DNA of 64,000 bases, taken from NCBI GenBank assembly GCA_913775525.1, contig CAJYLH010000027.1:23430-87429 (forward strand). Reading direction: 5' to 3'. Source of the DNA: an uncultured Chryseobacterium sp. (lineage in GTDB: Bacteria > Bacteroidota > Bacteroidia > Flavobacteriales > Weeksellaceae). Below, piece after piece: positions 18,330 to 28,847 of this stretch. The notes under the pieces were generated by a model. The model saw only the letters and a list, made by a program, of their open reading frames with translations. It was not told the DNA's origin and did not search any database. How positions within the stretch are numbered: position 1 is the first letter of the stretch; each line of letters starts with the position of its first letter. The translations under genes and the position numbers were made by a program.

Positions 18330-21161
18330 ATGAAAAAACTTTACTCAGGCGTATTGCTGTTCATGATGACCCTTATTTTCGGGCAGATCAGTTACAGCAT
18401 TACCCCGAACCCGTTCAATGAAACGGATCAGATCACGCTTACGGTTCCCGGGAACCAGATCGACGAATCTGCATGGGGCGTTACCAATAATGCCATTTAT
18501 ATATGGACCTGGTCGCTGGATGCCAATTACCAGAACAGTCAGGACTGTCCTACCAACGGAAGCTGGAATAATTCCAATGACCTCAACAAATTGAATTACA
18601 ATGCCACAACAGACACCTATTCCTTAACCTTTACCCCAACTGTATTTTACAACAGGACGGGGATCGGACGGATCGGGTTTCTCTTAAAGGATAAAACAGG
18701 TGCCCATCAGACATCAGATAATTTTGTAAATGTAGGAGTACTCAGTTTAAGCCTTACCAATCCGGCTGCCAACAGCCTTACATCCGTGCCGTCAGGAAAT
18801 TCAGTTACGGTTACAGGGACCACGAATGTCGCGGCAACCTTTCAGCTGAAAGCCAATGGCGTGGTGGTGCACAGTACTTCTGCACCATCAACTTCTTATT
18901 CGTACACTTATACGGTAACCGGTGATGCCGATATGGAACTGATCGCGACCCAGGGATCTGCCTCTAAATCTGCGGCGTTTATAGTGCAGGTTCCGAGAAA
19001 TGTGGTTTCACAGGCTATTCCTTCGTGGATCCGGCAGGGTATCAATTATAACCCTACAGACAACACCAAAGTAGGACTGGCTTTATATGCACCTTATAAA
19101 AACTTTGTTCATGTGATCGGTAGTTTTAATAACTGGGCGGTCAATGACAATTACCTCATGAAAAGGGATACAACCAATCCTGATCTTTACTGGATTGAAC
19201 TGAGCGGCCTGACACCTCAGCAGCTCTATACGTTCCAGTACAGGACCAATGACCTTAAGAAAGTGGCAGACCCTTATTCTCCACAGATTCTGTCCTCATA
19301 TGATGACCAGTGGATTTCCTCAACAACCTATCCGGGATTACCGCCGTTTCCTTCCGGACAGGGTTTTGAAGTCTCCGCATTCAAAACCGGGCAAACCGCT
19401 TATAACTGGCAGGTGACCAACTTCCAGCGGCCCTCCAAAGATAACCTGGTTGTGTATGAACTCCTGCTGAGGGATTTTACACAGGAAAAAAACTGGCAGT
19501 CATTGATCAACAAGATCACATACCTCAAAAATCTGAATATCAATGCGATTGAACTGATGCCGATTATGGAGTTTGACGGAAATGTATCATGGGGATATAA
19601 TACGTCCTTCCATTACGCACTGGATAAAGCCTATGGTACGCCGGAGAAGTTCAAGGAATTCGTAGACCTGTGCCATCAGAACGGAATTGCCGTCATCCTG
19701 GATGTAGCGTTTAACCATGCCACGGGAAGATCTCCGCTGGTAAGGCTCTGGAATATCGACCCGGATGGTGACGGATATGGAGATGTCGCAGCTAATAACC
19801 CATATTTCAATCAGGTAGCGAAACATTCGTACAGCGTCTTTAATGATTTCAATCATACAAGTGCGGCAACGAAATATTATGTGGAGAGGTGCCTGCAGCA
19901 ATGGCTTACCGAATACCGTATCGACGGTTTCCGTTGGGATCTTACCAAAGGGTTTACCCAGAACTGTACGGCCAACGATGAAAACTGTACCAATGCTTAT
20001 CAGCAGGACAGGGTAGACATCCTGAAATACTATGCCGATAAGCAATGGGGAATAGATCCGAATTCTTATATGATCTTTGAGCACCTGGGAACAGATGCAG
20101 AAGAGCAGCAATGGGCCAATTACCGCATCGCGGAAGGTAAAGGCGTCCTGATGTGGAACAAACAAACCGATCCTTACAACCAGAATACCATGGGGTACAA
20201 GGAAAACAGCAACTACAACAGGATGAATCATACCCTTCACGGATTTACCAATATGAGTGCGGTAGGATACGGGGAAAGCCATGATGAAGAAAGGCTGATG
20301 TTTAAAAACCTTGCTTACGGTGCTGCCAATGGTTCTTACGATGTTAAAAACCTGAATACGGCTCTGGAAAGAATGAAGACTTTCGGGGCTACGTTCTTTA
20401 CCATTCCCGGGCCTAAAATGATCTGGCAGTTCGGGGAGCTGGGCTATGAATTCAGCATCAACAGGTGTACGGACGGTACGATCAACAATAACTGCCGTAC
20501 GGACGAAAAGCCTGTAGCATTCACGCTGGGTTATGATGCCAATGCCAACAGAAAAGCAGTGTACAATACCTGGGCCCAGATCATCAATATCAGGAATTCC
20601 CATCCGGTGTTTAAGTCAAAAACCTATACGATTGAATCCAACAACCTTTCCAATGATCCGAATGGCCTCATCACCAGGATTTATGTTTATGACAACCTGC
20701 TCACCGCAGGCATAAAAAATATTGTGGTACTGGCCAATTACAATACAACTGTCCAGAATGTGGTGCCTTATTTCCCTTATACCGGAGCATGGCAGAACCT
20801 CATGGACAATACGGTTTCCAATATAACTTCCACTACAGCTCCTATCACACTCCAGCCTGGAGAATTCAGGATTTTCGGGAATTATGCGGGATCCCTGTCT
20901 ACGGATGAAAATACTGCTCACAGGCTTTCCCTACAGGTAGCAGATAATCCTGTGAAGAATGGACAGGCAAAATTCATTTATTATAAAGCTAAAAATGCAG
21001 AGATTGTGATCTATGACATGAGCGGTAAAAAAATGGATTCATTTAAACTCAATCAGGAGAACGGAACCCATGAGTTCAAAGCAGCATATCCTGCCGGGAC
21101 TTATCTGGTCCACCTGAAGGCAGATAACGGGACAGCCATCCAGAAGATGATTATTCCTTAA
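18330..21161 (+). CDS. T9SS-exported GH13 alpha-amylase family enzyme
   Basis: A 943-residue secreted glycoside hydrolase. In order: signal peptide, N-terminal beta-sandwich regions (about 25-220), a CBM48-like module (about 250-330, FVHVIGSFNNW), the GH13 barrel (about 360-780) and a C-terminal T9SS type A sorting domain (last about 75 residues). Catalytic residues are visible: nucleophile Asp537 in DGFRWDL, acid/base Glu584 in MIFEHLG and transition-state Asp652 in ESHDEE. It probably acts on alpha-glucans such as starch or glycogen outside the cell. No SusC/SusD pair is nearby. It is preceded by a TACATTTG box at 18248 and followed by a terminator. Confidence 0.92.
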   Translation: MKKLYSGVLLFMMTLIFGQISYSITPNPFNETDQITLTVPGNQIDESAWGVTNNAIYIWTWSLDANYQNSQDCPTNGSWNNSNDLNKLNYNATTDTYSLTFTPTVFYNRTGIGRIGFLLKDKTGAHQTSDNFVNVGVLSLSLTNPAANSLTSVPSGNSVTVTGTTNVAATFQLKANGVVVHSTSAPSTSYSYTYTVTGDADMELIATQGSASKSAAFIVQVPRNVVSQAIPSWIRQGINYNPTDNTKVGLALYAPYKNFVHVIGSFNNWAVNDNYLMKRDTTNPDLYWIELSGLTPQQLYTFQYRTNDLKKVADPYSPQILSSYDDQWISSTTYPGLPPFPSGQGFEVSAFKTGQTAYNWQVTNFQRPSKDNLVVYELLLRDFTQEKNWQSLINKITYLKNLNINAIELMPIMEFDGNVSWGYNTSFHYALDKAYGTPEKFKEFVDLCHQNGIAVILDVAFNHATGRSPLVRLWNIDPDGDGYGDVAANNPYFNQVAKHSYSVFNDFNHTSAATKYYVERCLQQWLTEYRIDGFRWDLTKGFTQNCTANDENCTNAYQQDRVDILKYYADKQWGIDPNSYMIFEHLGTDAEEQQWANYRIAEGKGVLMWNKQTDPYNQNTMGYKENSNYNRMNHTLHGFTNMSAVGYGESHDEERLMFKNLAYGAANGSYDVKNLNTALERMKTFGATFFTIPGPKMIWQFGELGYEFSINRCTDGTINNNCRTDEKPVAFTLGYDANANRKAVYNTWAQIINIRNSHPVFKSKTYTIESNNLSNDPNGLITRIYVYDNLLTAGIKNIVVLANYNTTVQNVVPYFPYTGAWQNLMDNTVSNITSTTAPITLQPGEFRIFGNYAGSLSTDENTAHRLSLQVADNPVKNGQAKFIYYKAKNAEIVIYDMSGKKMDSFKLNQENGTHEFKAAYPAGTYLVHLKADNGTAIQKMIIP

Positions 21162-21183
21162 TGCCGATTATATGATGATTTAA

Positions 21184-21215
21184 AAGAGGTTGCTTTCAAG
21201 CAGCCTCTTCTGTTC
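21184..21215 (+). terminator. Hairpin terminator after the amylase
   Basis: AAGAGGTTGC (21184-21193) pairs with GCAGCCTCTT (21200-21209), with one wobble, and is followed by a weak T-rich stretch. Confidence 0.6.
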
Positions 21216-21286
21216 ATAAGGTTTTTACACCAAAAGACTTTATAAATCAGATCCATACCCGGCTTTTAATTTGAATTAATAATTCT

Positions 21287-21294
21287 TATCTTTG
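21287..21294 (+). promoter_or_regulatory. -7 box of prfA
   Basis: TATCTTTG, 19 nt before the ATG, is a perfect TAnnTTTG match. The nearest upstream TTG (21271) is too close for the usual spacing, so the -33 element is uncertain. Confidence 0.55.
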
Positions 21295-21313
21295 CACCCA
21301 CAAAATTTCCATC

Positions 21314-22399
21314 ATGTCTAAATCGTTAGTCCCTAAACTAGAAGCAATAAAACAAAGATATAATGAGGTGGCAGACCTTATTATCCAGCCCGATGTGATC
21401 TCGGATCAGAAAAGATACTCTGCTCTGAACAAAGAATACAGCGACCTGGGAAAGATCGTAAGGGTTTATGACCAGTATAAATCTGCTTTGGATACGATTG
21501 AGGAATCCGATGAAATTATTGCAGACGGATCAGACAGGGATCTTGTAGACCTGGCTAAAATGGAAAAAATGGAAGCCCAGGAAAAGATTCCGGGATTGGA
21601 AGAAGAACTTAAAGTGTTGCTGATTCCTAAAGATCCTGCCGATGATAAAAACGTTATTGTGGAATTGCGTGCAGGAACCGGAGGCGATGAAGCCGCTATT
21701 TTTGTGGAAGACATTTACCGGATGTATACCATGTATTTCAAATCGAAAGGCTGGAGGCATGAGGTAACCGATACCAATGAAGCGGCGAAAGGGTACAAGG
21801 AACTCATCATGAAAGTGGAAGGGGAAGGCGTTTATGGAATCATGAAGTTTGAATCCGGAGTTCACCGGGTGCAGCGTGTGCCTGAAACAGAATCCCAGGG
21901 AAGGGTACATACCTCAGCGATTACCATTGCAGTACTTCCGGAGGCAGAAGAAGTGGATGTGGAAATTAATCCGGCCGATATTGAAATGCAGACTTCCCGT
22001 TCAGGAGGAGCAGGAGGACAGAACGTAAACAAGGTGGAAACCAAAGTTCAGCTGACCCATAAGCCGTCCGGATTGGTGGTAGTCTGTCAGCAGGCACGTT
22101 CTCAGCTGGCGAACCGTGAACTTGCGATGGAAATGCTCCGTGCTAAACTTTATGATATCAAACTTCAGGAAGTTCAGGGAGATATTGCTGCCCAGAGAAA
22201 AACCATGGTATCTACCGGAGACCGTTCGGCAAAGATTAAAACATACAACTATCCTCAGGGAAGAGTAACGGACCACAGGATCAACAAATCCATGTATAAC
22301 CTCGATGCCTACATGAACGGAGACATCTCTGAAATGATAGATGCTGTAATTATGGCAGAAAATGCTGAAAAAATGAAGGGAGAAGAAGAAAATCTATAA
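21314..22399 (+). CDS. prfA: Peptide chain release factor 1
   Basis: RF1 reads UAA and UAG stop codons and hydrolyses peptidyl-tRNA. The catalytic GGQ loop lies in [14 protein letters not shown] near residue 235. The anticodon-like PxT motif is PET in [14 protein letters not shown] near 190, which marks RF1 rather than RF2. At 361 residues it is full length with all four domains. It is the housekeeping factor, distinct from the PrfH paralogue 10 kb downstream, which lacks the PxT motif. Confidence 0.97.
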   Translation: MSKSLVPKLEAIKQRYNEVADLIIQPDVISDQKRYSALNKEYSDLGKIVRVYDQYKSALDTIEESDEIIADGSDRDLVDLAKMEKMEAQEKIPGLEEELKVLLIPKDPADDKNVIVELRAGTGGDEAAIFVEDIYRMYTMYFKSKGWRHEVTDTNEAAKGYKELIMKVEGEGVYGIMKFESGVHRVQRVPETESQGRVHTSAITIAVLPEAEEVDVEINPADIEMQTSRSGGAGGQNVNKVETKVQLTHKPSGLVVVCQQARSQLANRELAMEMLRAKLYDIKLQEVQGDIAAQRKTMVSTGDRSAKIKTYNYPQGRVTDHRINKSMYNLDAYMNGDISEMIDAVIMAENAEKMKGEEENL

Positions 22400-22424
22400 A
22401 AATATTCTATATTTATACCTTAAT

Positions 22425-22453
22425 GACTCTTGTTGATCAGGAGTCTTTTTTTT
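22425..22453 (+). terminator. Intrinsic terminator of prfA
   Basis: GACTCTTG (22425-22432) pairs with CAGGAGTC (22438-22445), followed by eight T. Confidence 0.85.
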
Positions 22454-22475
22454 GAGTTATAATTAAAGTTAAGCT

Positions 22476-23132
22476 ATGAAAAAGTGTAGAGTATTTTTTA
22501 TGCTCCTGGTGATGCTGTGTGTTCAGCAGCTACAGGCGCAGGATCCCGTTTTAAAACCTGAAAAGGTATTTCAGTTGTACTTTAATGCCTATGTCAGGTA
22601 TGATAATCCATCGCTCGATGAGCTCAATGCCTATAACAGCCGGTTTCTGGACACTGAAAGCATCCGGGACCAGACTTTCAGCGATAAGGTGGATCATCTT
22701 ACTGAAATTTTCCTTTCCACCCTTTCGGGTCAGGTGGCAGAAGCCTGCCGGCCGGATGCCAGAAATTACTTTACCGTATTAATGGATCAACTTAAGAATG
22801 CAGACTATCAGATCAAAAGCATATCGGATATTGACGATAAACAGCTTGCAGGAAAGAAAGTAACGGAAATCATGTATCAGGTACATGTTAAAGTACCATC
22901 TAAAATGCTGGGCATGAAGGGAAAAGACATCAGTAAACTCAGTATTGCTGAAATGAAGGAGTACCTTAAAAACCTTACCTCGCATTTTAAAAAAGCTGAT
23001 AAGCAGGTCGAGATTTCCAATACCTTCAGATTGTACCAGAAATATAAAGACGGGGATCTATATTATTGGAATGGCGGACCGGAATCCCTGTCATGGAACC
23101 TGGAAGAGGCCTATTTTAAAAATATAAATTAA
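22476..23132 (+). CDS. Secreted protein of unknown function
   Basis: A 218-residue protein with a Sec signal peptide (cleavage near LQAQ, residue 22). The mature part is charged and mostly helical, with no lipobox, no cysteine pair and no motif I recognise. It lies between the prfA terminator and its own terminator, so it is probably a single-gene unit acting in the periplasm. Confidence 0.7.
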   Translation: MKKCRVFFMLLVMLCVQQLQAQDPVLKPEKVFQLYFNAYVRYDNPSLDELNAYNSRFLDTESIRDQTFSDKVDHLTEIFLSTLSGQVAEACRPDARNYFTVLMDQLKNADYQIKSISDIDDKQLAGKKVTEIMYQVHVKVPSKMLGMKGKDISKLSIAEMKEYLKNLTSHFKKADKQVEISNTFRLYQKYKDGDLYYWNGGPESLSWNLEEAYFKNIN

Positions 23133-23134
23133 CT

Positions 23135-23166
23135 GCTGCTTTTGTCTGTAGAAGGGCAGCTTTTTT
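23135..23166 (+). terminator. Intrinsic terminator
   Basis: GCTGC (23135-23139) pairs with GCAGC (23156-23160), extended by G-U pairs, followed by six T. Confidence 0.75.
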
Positions 23167-23183
23167 ATGTCCCATACTTTCCT

Positions 23184-23191
23184 TATTTTTG
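23184..23191 (+). promoter_or_regulatory. -7 box of the S9 peptidase gene
   Basis: TATTTTTG ends at 23191 and overlaps the possible TTG start at 23189. This supports the ATG at 23207 as the real start. Confidence 0.5.
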
Positions 23192-23206
23192 ATGAAATCC
23201 TTTCAC

Positions 23207-25312
23207 ATGAATTTTAAACCCATATTACTGACAGCCGGAATTCTGTATTCCGCTTCTTTCTATTCTCAGAAAATGAATTATCCTAAAGCATTAAAAGGAA
23301 ACCAGACCGATACGTATTTCGGAACCGCAGTACAGGATCCGTTCCGGGATCTCGAAAATGATTCCCAGGCCACAAAAAAGTGGGTGGATGAAGAAGTGGC
23401 CTACAGCCAGAGCTACCTTTCTAAAATCCCGTTCCGGGAACAGATTAAGGATCAGCTGAGGGATATCTGGAACTATGAAAAAATTTCAGCACCGTTTAAA
23501 GAAGGGGATTATACATACTATTATAAAAACAATGGCTTACAGGCGCAATCTGTCCTGTACAGAACCAATAACAAAACCAAGGCAACGGAAATATTCCTGG
23601 ACCCGAACAAGTTCTCCGATAAAGGCACTACGTCACTGGCTCAGCTTTCATTCAATAAAAAAGGAAACCTTGCAGCCTATTCTATTTCTGAGGGCGGGAG
23701 CGACTGGAATAAAATCATCATCCTGAATGCCGTTACCGGAAAACAGATGGATGATACCCTGACTGATGTGAAATTCAGCGGGATTTCCTGGCAGGGCGAC
23801 GAAGGCTTCTATTATTCAAGCTACGATAAGCCTAAAGAAGGAACTGTACTTTCCGGAATGACGGATAAACATAAGGTTTACTTTCATAAGCTGGGTACAA
23901 AACAGTCGGAAGACCAATTGATTTTCGGCGGTGAAAAGACACCGAGGAGATACCTGGGAGCAGGCGTTTCCGAAGACCAGAGGTACCTGATTATTTCTGC
24001 TGCTAATGCTACGAATGGCAATGAGCTGTATATTAAAGATTTAAAGAAAGGCGGCGATTTTGTGCAGGTCGTTAAAGGATTTGATATCAATGCCAGTATT
24101 GTAGATACCGATGGCGATAATCTGTATATTTTTACAGATAAGGATGCACCCAATATGCGTCTCGTGAAAACCAGCATCAAAAATCCGACTCCGGAAAACT
24201 GGAAGGACATAATCCCGGAAACTGAAAATGTTCTGGGCATCTCTACCGGAGGAGGATACTTCTTTGCTACCTATATGGTGGATGCTGTGGATCAGGTAAA
24301 GCAGCTGGACAGGAATGGAAAGCTCATCCGGGAAATTACACTTCCGGGAAAAGGGAATGTGGCAGGTTTCGGCGGTAAAAAAGAAGAAAAAGAACTGTAT
24401 TACTCATTCAGCAATTATATCACGCCCGGAACTACGTATAAATTTAATGCAGATTCAGGAAAATCAGAAGTATATCAAAAGCCGAAGGTAAAATTTAATC
24501 CGGATGAATATGTTTCCGAACAGGTATTTTATACTTCCAAAGACGGAACAAAAATCCCGATGATGATCAGCTACAAAAAAGGCATCAAGATGGACGGTAA
24601 AAACCCTACGATGCTTTATTCTTACGGCGGGTTCAACATTAGCCTGCAGCCTGCCTTTTCCGTAGTAAACGCTATCTGGATGGAAAACGGGGGTATCTAT
24701 GCCGTACCGAACATCCGCGGCGGCGGTGAATACGGTAAGAAATGGCATGATGCAGGGACCAAGATGCAGAAGAAAAATGTTTTTGAAGACTTCATTGCAG
24801 CCGGAGAATATTTGCAGAGCAAAGGCTATACTTCAAAACAGTATATGGCCCTTTCGGGAAGGTCAAACGGCGGATTACTGGTAGGCGCTACCATGACCAT
24901 GCGTCCGGACCTTGCCAAAGTGGCTTTCCCGGGAGTAGGCGTTCTTGATATGCTGAGGTACAATAAATTCACAGCCGGTGCAGGATGGTCCTATGATTAC
25001 GGAACAGCAGAAGACAGCAAAGAAATGTTTGACTACCTCAAATCCTATTCGCCGGTTCATAATGTAAAAGCCGGAACCTGCTATCCGTCCACCATGATCA
25101 TTACCAGTGATCATGATGACAGGGTAGTACCTGCGCATTCATTCAAATTCGGTGCGGAACTCCAGGAAAAGCAGGCTTGCAGCAACCCGATCCTTTTGCG
25201 GATTGAGAAAAACGCCGGTCATGGCGCAGGAAGATCTACGGAACAGGTTATTGGTGAAAATGCGGATCTGATCTCCTTTGCGTTGTATGAGATGGGGATT
25301 AAAAAACTTTGA
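23207..25312 (+). CDS. Prolyl oligopeptidase family serine peptidase (S9A)
   Basis: A 701-residue secreted peptidase with a signal peptide (cleavage near FYSQ, residue 22), a seven-bladed propeller (about 90-430) and a C-terminal alpha/beta-hydrolase domain. The nucleophile is Ser553 in SGRSNGG, with Asp in DHDDRVVP and His in NAGHGAG completing the triad. GGFNISLQPAF and NIRGGGEYG are typical of S9A. It should cut after proline in short peptides in the periplasm. The start at 23207 follows a -7 box and gives the signal peptide. Confidence 0.93.
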   Translation: MNFKPILLTAGILYSASFYSQKMNYPKALKGNQTDTYFGTAVQDPFRDLENDSQATKKWVDEEVAYSQSYLSKIPFREQIKDQLRDIWNYEKISAPFKEGDYTYYYKNNGLQAQSVLYRTNNKTKATEIFLDPNKFSDKGTTSLAQLSFNKKGNLAAYSISEGGSDWNKIIILNAVTGKQMDDTLTDVKFSGISWQGDEGFYYSSYDKPKEGTVLSGMTDKHKVYFHKLGTKQSEDQLIFGGEKTPRRYLGAGVSEDQRYLIISAANATNGNELYIKDLKKGGDFVQVVKGFDINASIVDTDGDNLYIFTDKDAPNMRLVKTSIKNPTPENWKDIIPETENVLGISTGGGYFFATYMVDAVDQVKQLDRNGKLIREITLPGKGNVAGFGGKKEEKELYYSFSNYITPGTTYKFNADSGKSEVYQKPKVKFNPDEYVSEQVFYTSKDGTKIPMMISYKKGIKMDGKNPTMLYSYGGFNISLQPAFSVVNAIWMENGGIYAVPNIRGGGEYGKKWHDAGTKMQKKNVFEDFIAAGEYLQSKGYTSKQYMALSGRSNGGLLVGATMTMRPDLAKVAFPGVGVLDMLRYNKFTAGAGWSYDYGTAEDSKEMFDYLKSYSPVHNVKAGTCYPSTMIITSDHDDRVVPAHSFKFGAELQEKQACSNPILLRIEKNAGHGAGRSTEQVIGENADLISFALYEMGIKKL

Positions 25313-25344
25313 TATATTAGTATTAGAATAAAAACAAAAAAATT

Positions 25345-25923
25345 ATGAAAAAATTATTATCATTTTCTTCTTGTGCAGTGTTTATGTTTTTGATCAATTC
25401 TTGTAACGGTTCAGATCTCCAAAATGATAGTCATGAGGATTTTCAATCAATACAATCTAAGCATTTAGGCAGTAAGTCAAAAACTACATTGAGTGATGAA
25501 AATTACGTTACCCCTGTTATTTTTATTGATCAATCTTCAATAAATAATGATAGCTCACCATGTAATAAGTATAGGCTGTATGCCAGTTCGGATGTTCTAT
25601 CTGTAAATAACAGACAAGTAAATATTGTAATTATCAGCAATAATACCATTATTGAAGGTAAAACTTTTACCATTCCGGCAGGACAATATGTTTCACAAAC
25701 ATTAGATATTTTTAAGACAGCAAATAAAAGTTATGGAAATATTGAAGTAAAAATAAATACAATTAAAGAGAACGGTACTGTAACAAATGATTATGAACTA
25801 AAATCAATTGATACTGATGTTAATAATTGCTATCAAAGTACTCCAGCATTACCTGCACCAGAAAATCCTGATTGTACAGATAATAATCATAATGGCTACC
25901 CGGATTGTTATGAATCCCACTAA
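25345..25923 (+). CDS. AT-rich lipoprotein with a DxNxxGxxD-like tail
   Basis: A 192-residue lipoprotein with lipobox INSC near residue 20. The coding sequence is visibly more AT-rich than its neighbours, with many AAT, AAA and ATT codons, suggesting a recent or relaxed origin. The last 20 residues (CTDNNHNGYPDCYE) resemble a calcium-binding DxDxNG loop closed by two cysteines. Nothing else is recognisable. It is 32 nt after the S9 peptidase and ends at a strong terminator. Confidence 0.65.
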   Translation: MKKLLSFSSCAVFMFLINSCNGSDLQNDSHEDFQSIQSKHLGSKSKTTLSDENYVTPVIFIDQSSINNDSSPCNKYRLYASSDVLSVNNRQVNIVIISNNTIIEGKTFTIPAGQYVSQTLDIFKTANKSYGNIEVKINTIKENGTVTNDYELKSIDTDVNNCYQSTPALPAPENPDCTDNNHNGYPDCYESH

Positions 25924-25948
25924 AGCCACATAGAATTAACCAAATATT

Positions 25949-25973
25949 AAGCGTCATACTTGACGCTTTTTTT
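25949..25973 (+). terminator. Intrinsic terminator
   Basis: AAGCGTCA / TGACGCTT stem with a 4-nt loop and seven T. Confidence 0.9.
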
Positions 25974-26040
25974 ATAGAAATTAATGAAAATGTATTCTCC
26001 CGAAAATGTGTAATTTTAGCCAGACAATAAATCTGACATT

Positions 26041-28167
26041 ATGAGAAGAGAAGTTCAGAACAAAACTCCTCAATTTACCATATCTGAAAAAAACAGGAAA
26101 ATCTATTCCTTTGAAAAAGACGGGCTTCAGCTGAAGTCATCTTATCATGCAGGAGATATCAAAGATCAGTCGCTTACACAGACTGCGCCCGGTATAGCCC
26201 CCTACCTTAGGGGACCGTATTCCACCATGTACGTTCAGAAACCGTGGACCATCCGTCAGTATGCCGGATTTTCAACGGCCGAGGAATCCAATGCCTTTTA
26301 CAGGAGGAATCTTGCTGCCGGGCAGAAGGGGCTTTCCGTAGCATTCGACCTGGCAACGCACAGAGGCTATGATTCCGATCATGCTAGAGTGGTGGGAGAT
26401 GTGGGGAAAGCAGGTGTAGCAATTGATTCTGTGGAGGATATGAAGATTCTTTTCAATGAAATCCCTTTGGATCAGATTTCCGTATCTATGACCATGAACG
26501 GGGCCGTACTTCCGGTTCTGGCTTTCTATATTGTGGCGGCCGAAGAGCAGGGCGTGCAGCAGGATCAGCTTTCGGGGACGATTCAGAATGACATCCTGAA
26601 AGAATTCATGGTACGGAATACCTACATCTATCCGCCGGCACCATCCATGAAAATTATTGCCGATATTTTTGAATATACTTCCAGGAACATTCCAAAGTTC
26701 AATTCCATCTCCATTTCAGGATACCATATGCAGGAAGCCGGTGCTACTCCAGTTCTGGAAATGGCTTATACTCTGGCAGACGGGCTGGAATATGTAAGGA
26801 CCGGGATAAAGGCAGGTATGAATGTCGATGATTTTGCCCCCAGACTATCCTTTTTCTGGGCCATCGGGATGAACCACTTTATGGAAATTGCCAAAATGAG
26901 GGCTGCCAGATATATCTGGGCGACCTTGCTGAAACAGTTCAATCCCCAGAATCCTAAATCTTTAGCCTTAAGAACCCATTCCCAGACTTCCGGATGGTCA
27001 CTGACGGAGCAGGAACCGTTCAATAATATCACAAGGACTGCTATCGAGGCCCTTTCTTCAGCTTTGGGCGGAACCCAGTCGTTGCACACCAATGCACTGG
27101 ACGAAGCTATTGCACTTCCTACAGATTATTCCGCAAAAATTGCCAGGAATACCCAGATTATTCTCCAGCAGGAAAGTGGGATCTGCGATGTCGTAGATCC
27201 GATGGGAGGAAGCCATCTTGTGGAAAGCCTTACCCAGCAGATGATTGAGGAAGCTATGAAATACATTGATGAAGTAGAGCAGGAAGGCGGAATGACCAAA
27301 GCCATAGAAGCCGGGATCCCGAAGATGAGGATTGAAGAAGCCGCAGCAAGAAAGCAGGCTAAGATAGACAGCGGTGAGGAATTCATCATTGGGGTCAATT
27401 CGTTCAGGTCTGCCCTGAAGCAGGGTGAAATAGAAATCCTGGACATTGATAATACGGAAGTCCGCAGGAAGCAGATCGAACGTTTAAATACCATAAAATC
27501 AGAAAGAAATACAGATGCTGTCGAAGAAATCCTCCGTGCCATCCGTGAAAGTGCCGGCACAGGAAAAGGAAACCTCCTGGAGCTCTGCATTGAGGCGGCA
27601 CGCAGGAGAGTGACGCTTGGGGAAATGAGTGATGCAATGGAAGAGAGCTTCGGTAGGTACAAAGCCAACATCAGGACTATTTCAGGAGTATATGCCATGA
27701 ATGCAGGAAAAAACGAATACTTTGAAAAAGCACTTGCCCTGACCAGGAAATTTGAAGAGGAAGAAGGAAGGCGGCCGAGGCTGATGGTAGCCAAAATGGG
27801 GCAGGACGGTCACGATAGGGGAGCCAAAGTAGTGGCAACCGCATTTGCCGACATGGGATTTGACGTCGATGTCGCACCGCTGTTCCAGACCCCGGAAGAG
27901 GTGGCGAAGCAGGCGGTGGAAAACGACATCCACATCCTTGGGGTTTCATCACTCGCAGCAGGCCACAAAACGCTGGTTCCGCAGGTAGTGGAAGAGTTGA
28001 AAAAGCTTGGGGCAGACGATATCGAAATTGTTGTGGGAGGCGTTATTCCGCAGCAGGATTATGAATTCCTGTATGCGAACGGGGCCGATTTTATCTTCGG
28101 GCCGGGAACTAACTTGCCGAAATGTGCCGTGGATATCCTGGAAAAATTCCTGCAACAGAATTCCTGA
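26041..28167 (+). CDS. scpA: Methylmalonyl-CoA mutase, single-chain type
   Basis: This adenosylcobalamin enzyme interconverts succinyl-CoA and methylmalonyl-CoA. The 708 residues hold the TIM-barrel substrate domain (about 40-560, with [17 protein letters not shown]) and a C-terminal B12 domain (about 575-705) with the base-off motif [10 protein letters not shown] complete catalytic chain is therefore present, without a visible small-subunit gene next to it. Its GTPase chaperone MeaB is 5.3 kb downstream on the same strand. It probably serves propionate or branched-chain amino acid breakdown. The start codon shows no strong promoter box. Confidence 0.93.
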   Translation: MRREVQNKTPQFTISEKNRKIYSFEKDGLQLKSSYHAGDIKDQSLTQTAPGIAPYLRGPYSTMYVQKPWTIRQYAGFSTAEESNAFYRRNLAAGQKGLSVAFDLATHRGYDSDHARVVGDVGKAGVAIDSVEDMKILFNEIPLDQISVSMTMNGAVLPVLAFYIVAAEEQGVQQDQLSGTIQNDILKEFMVRNTYIYPPAPSMKIIADIFEYTSRNIPKFNSISISGYHMQEAGATPVLEMAYTLADGLEYVRTGIKAGMNVDDFAPRLSFFWAIGMNHFMEIAKMRAARYIWATLLKQFNPQNPKSLALRTHSQTSGWSLTEQEPFNNITRTAIEALSSALGGTQSLHTNALDEAIALPTDYSAKIARNTQIILQQESGICDVVDPMGGSHLVESLTQQMIEEAMKYIDEVEQEGGMTKAIEAGIPKMRIEEAAARKQAKIDSGEEFIIGVNSFRSALKQGEIEILDIDNTEVRRKQIERLNTIKSERNTDAVEEILRAIRESAGTGKGNLLELCIEAARRRVTLGEMSDAMEESFGRYKANIRTISGVYAMNAGKNEYFEKALALTRKFEEEEGRRPRLMVAKMGQDGHDRGAKVVATAFADMGFDVDVAPLFQTPEEVAKQAVENDIHILGVSSLAAGHKTLVPQVVEELKKLGADDIEIVVGGVIPQQDYEFLYANGADFIFGPGTNLPKCAVDILEKFLQQNS

Positions 28168-28213
28168 AACATAAGTTGTACGCTTTTTGTATAGATAATC
28201 AAAAATATTAATT

Positions 28214-28717
28214 ATGGCCTATACAGTAGTTTCAATTTTCCCTTCCGGTGCAGATACCGAAGGAATCAAGAATGAATTAAAAAATTATGGATTCAGTGAT
28301 TCAGATATCATTGTTTCACATTCCACATCAGCCACTGACGTGTCCGGAGAAACCCATCAGAATGACGTAAAGGACAGAGGATTCTGGGATTTTGTGTTTG
28401 CGAACGATGTGGAGGCATTGGATGCTTACCGGAATGAGAGTGCAGGAAAAATCAATATTGTTGTCTATACAGACAGTCTGGAAGAGGCGCAGAGAGCTAA
28501 GAACGTCCTGAATGAAAGAGGTGCAATCCAGGTACAGCGTAAAGGAGCAGAATCCGAAAGCCATGAAAGTGCGCCGGCAGGCATGTCACAGGAAGTCTAT
28601 GACGGAATCATCGCCAAAGCAAGGCACAACATCTATTTCCTGGGATCAAACAGGGAAGACAATGAAAATGCTCGAGGGATGGAAGATGAAATGGACAGCC
28701 AAGGCTCAAAAGACTAA
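28214..28717 (+). CDS. Conserved hypothetical protein, stress-protein-like
   Basis: A 167-residue soluble acidic protein. Residues 1-110 alternate strand and helix (YTVVSIFPSG, then INIVVYTDSLEEAQRAKNVL), a ferredoxin-like pattern found in small 'general stress' proteins. The tail is very polar and probably disordered. I recognise no named family with certainty. It follows scpA by 46 nt and has its own terminator. Confidence 0.65.
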   Translation: MAYTVVSIFPSGADTEGIKNELKNYGFSDSDIIVSHSTSATDVSGETHQNDVKDRGFWDFVFANDVEALDAYRNESAGKINIVVYTDSLEEAQRAKNVLNERGAIQVQRKGAESESHESAPAGMSQEVYDGIIAKARHNIYFLGSNREDNENARGMEDEMDSQGSKD

Positions 28718-28738
28718 TGCAACACTAGGATATACCCT

Positions 28739-28766
28739 AAACCTGAATCTTTATTCAGGTTTTTTT
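28739..28766 (+). terminator. Intrinsic terminator
   Basis: AAACCTGAAT (28739-28748) pairs with ATTCAGGTTT (28753-28762), followed by more T. It isolates the downstream leader region from the scpA-side transcripts. Confidence 0.9.
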
Positions 28767-28767
28767 G

Positions 28768-28783
28768 ATGCAAAATTTTGCAT
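28768..28783. promoter_or_regulatory. Perfect 16-bp palindrome over the leader promoter
   Basis: ATGCAAAATTTTGCAT is identical to its reverse complement and covers the TTG used as -33 element (28778-28780). A homodimeric regulator could bind here. Confidence 0.55.
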
Positions 28784-28806
28784 ATTCGGAAAAAGCCATA
28801 TATTTG
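28778..28806 (+). promoter_or_regulatory. Promoter upstream of the rtcB cluster
   Basis: TTG at 28778-28780, an 18-nt spacer and TATATTTG at 28799-28806. This is the only full promoter I find between the preceding terminator and rtcB. Confidence 0.65.
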
Positions 28807-28847
28807 CATCTGAAAATCAATACTAACCCTTTAAAAATAACGAAGCA

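Noticed and set aside
19587-20603. 338-residue minus-strand ORF opposite the amylase gene
   Set aside because: It mirrors the GH13 catalytic domain and shows no family signal.
27126-27794. 222-residue minus-strand ORF opposite scpA
   Set aside because: Ser/Arg-rich shadow of the mutase with no domain.
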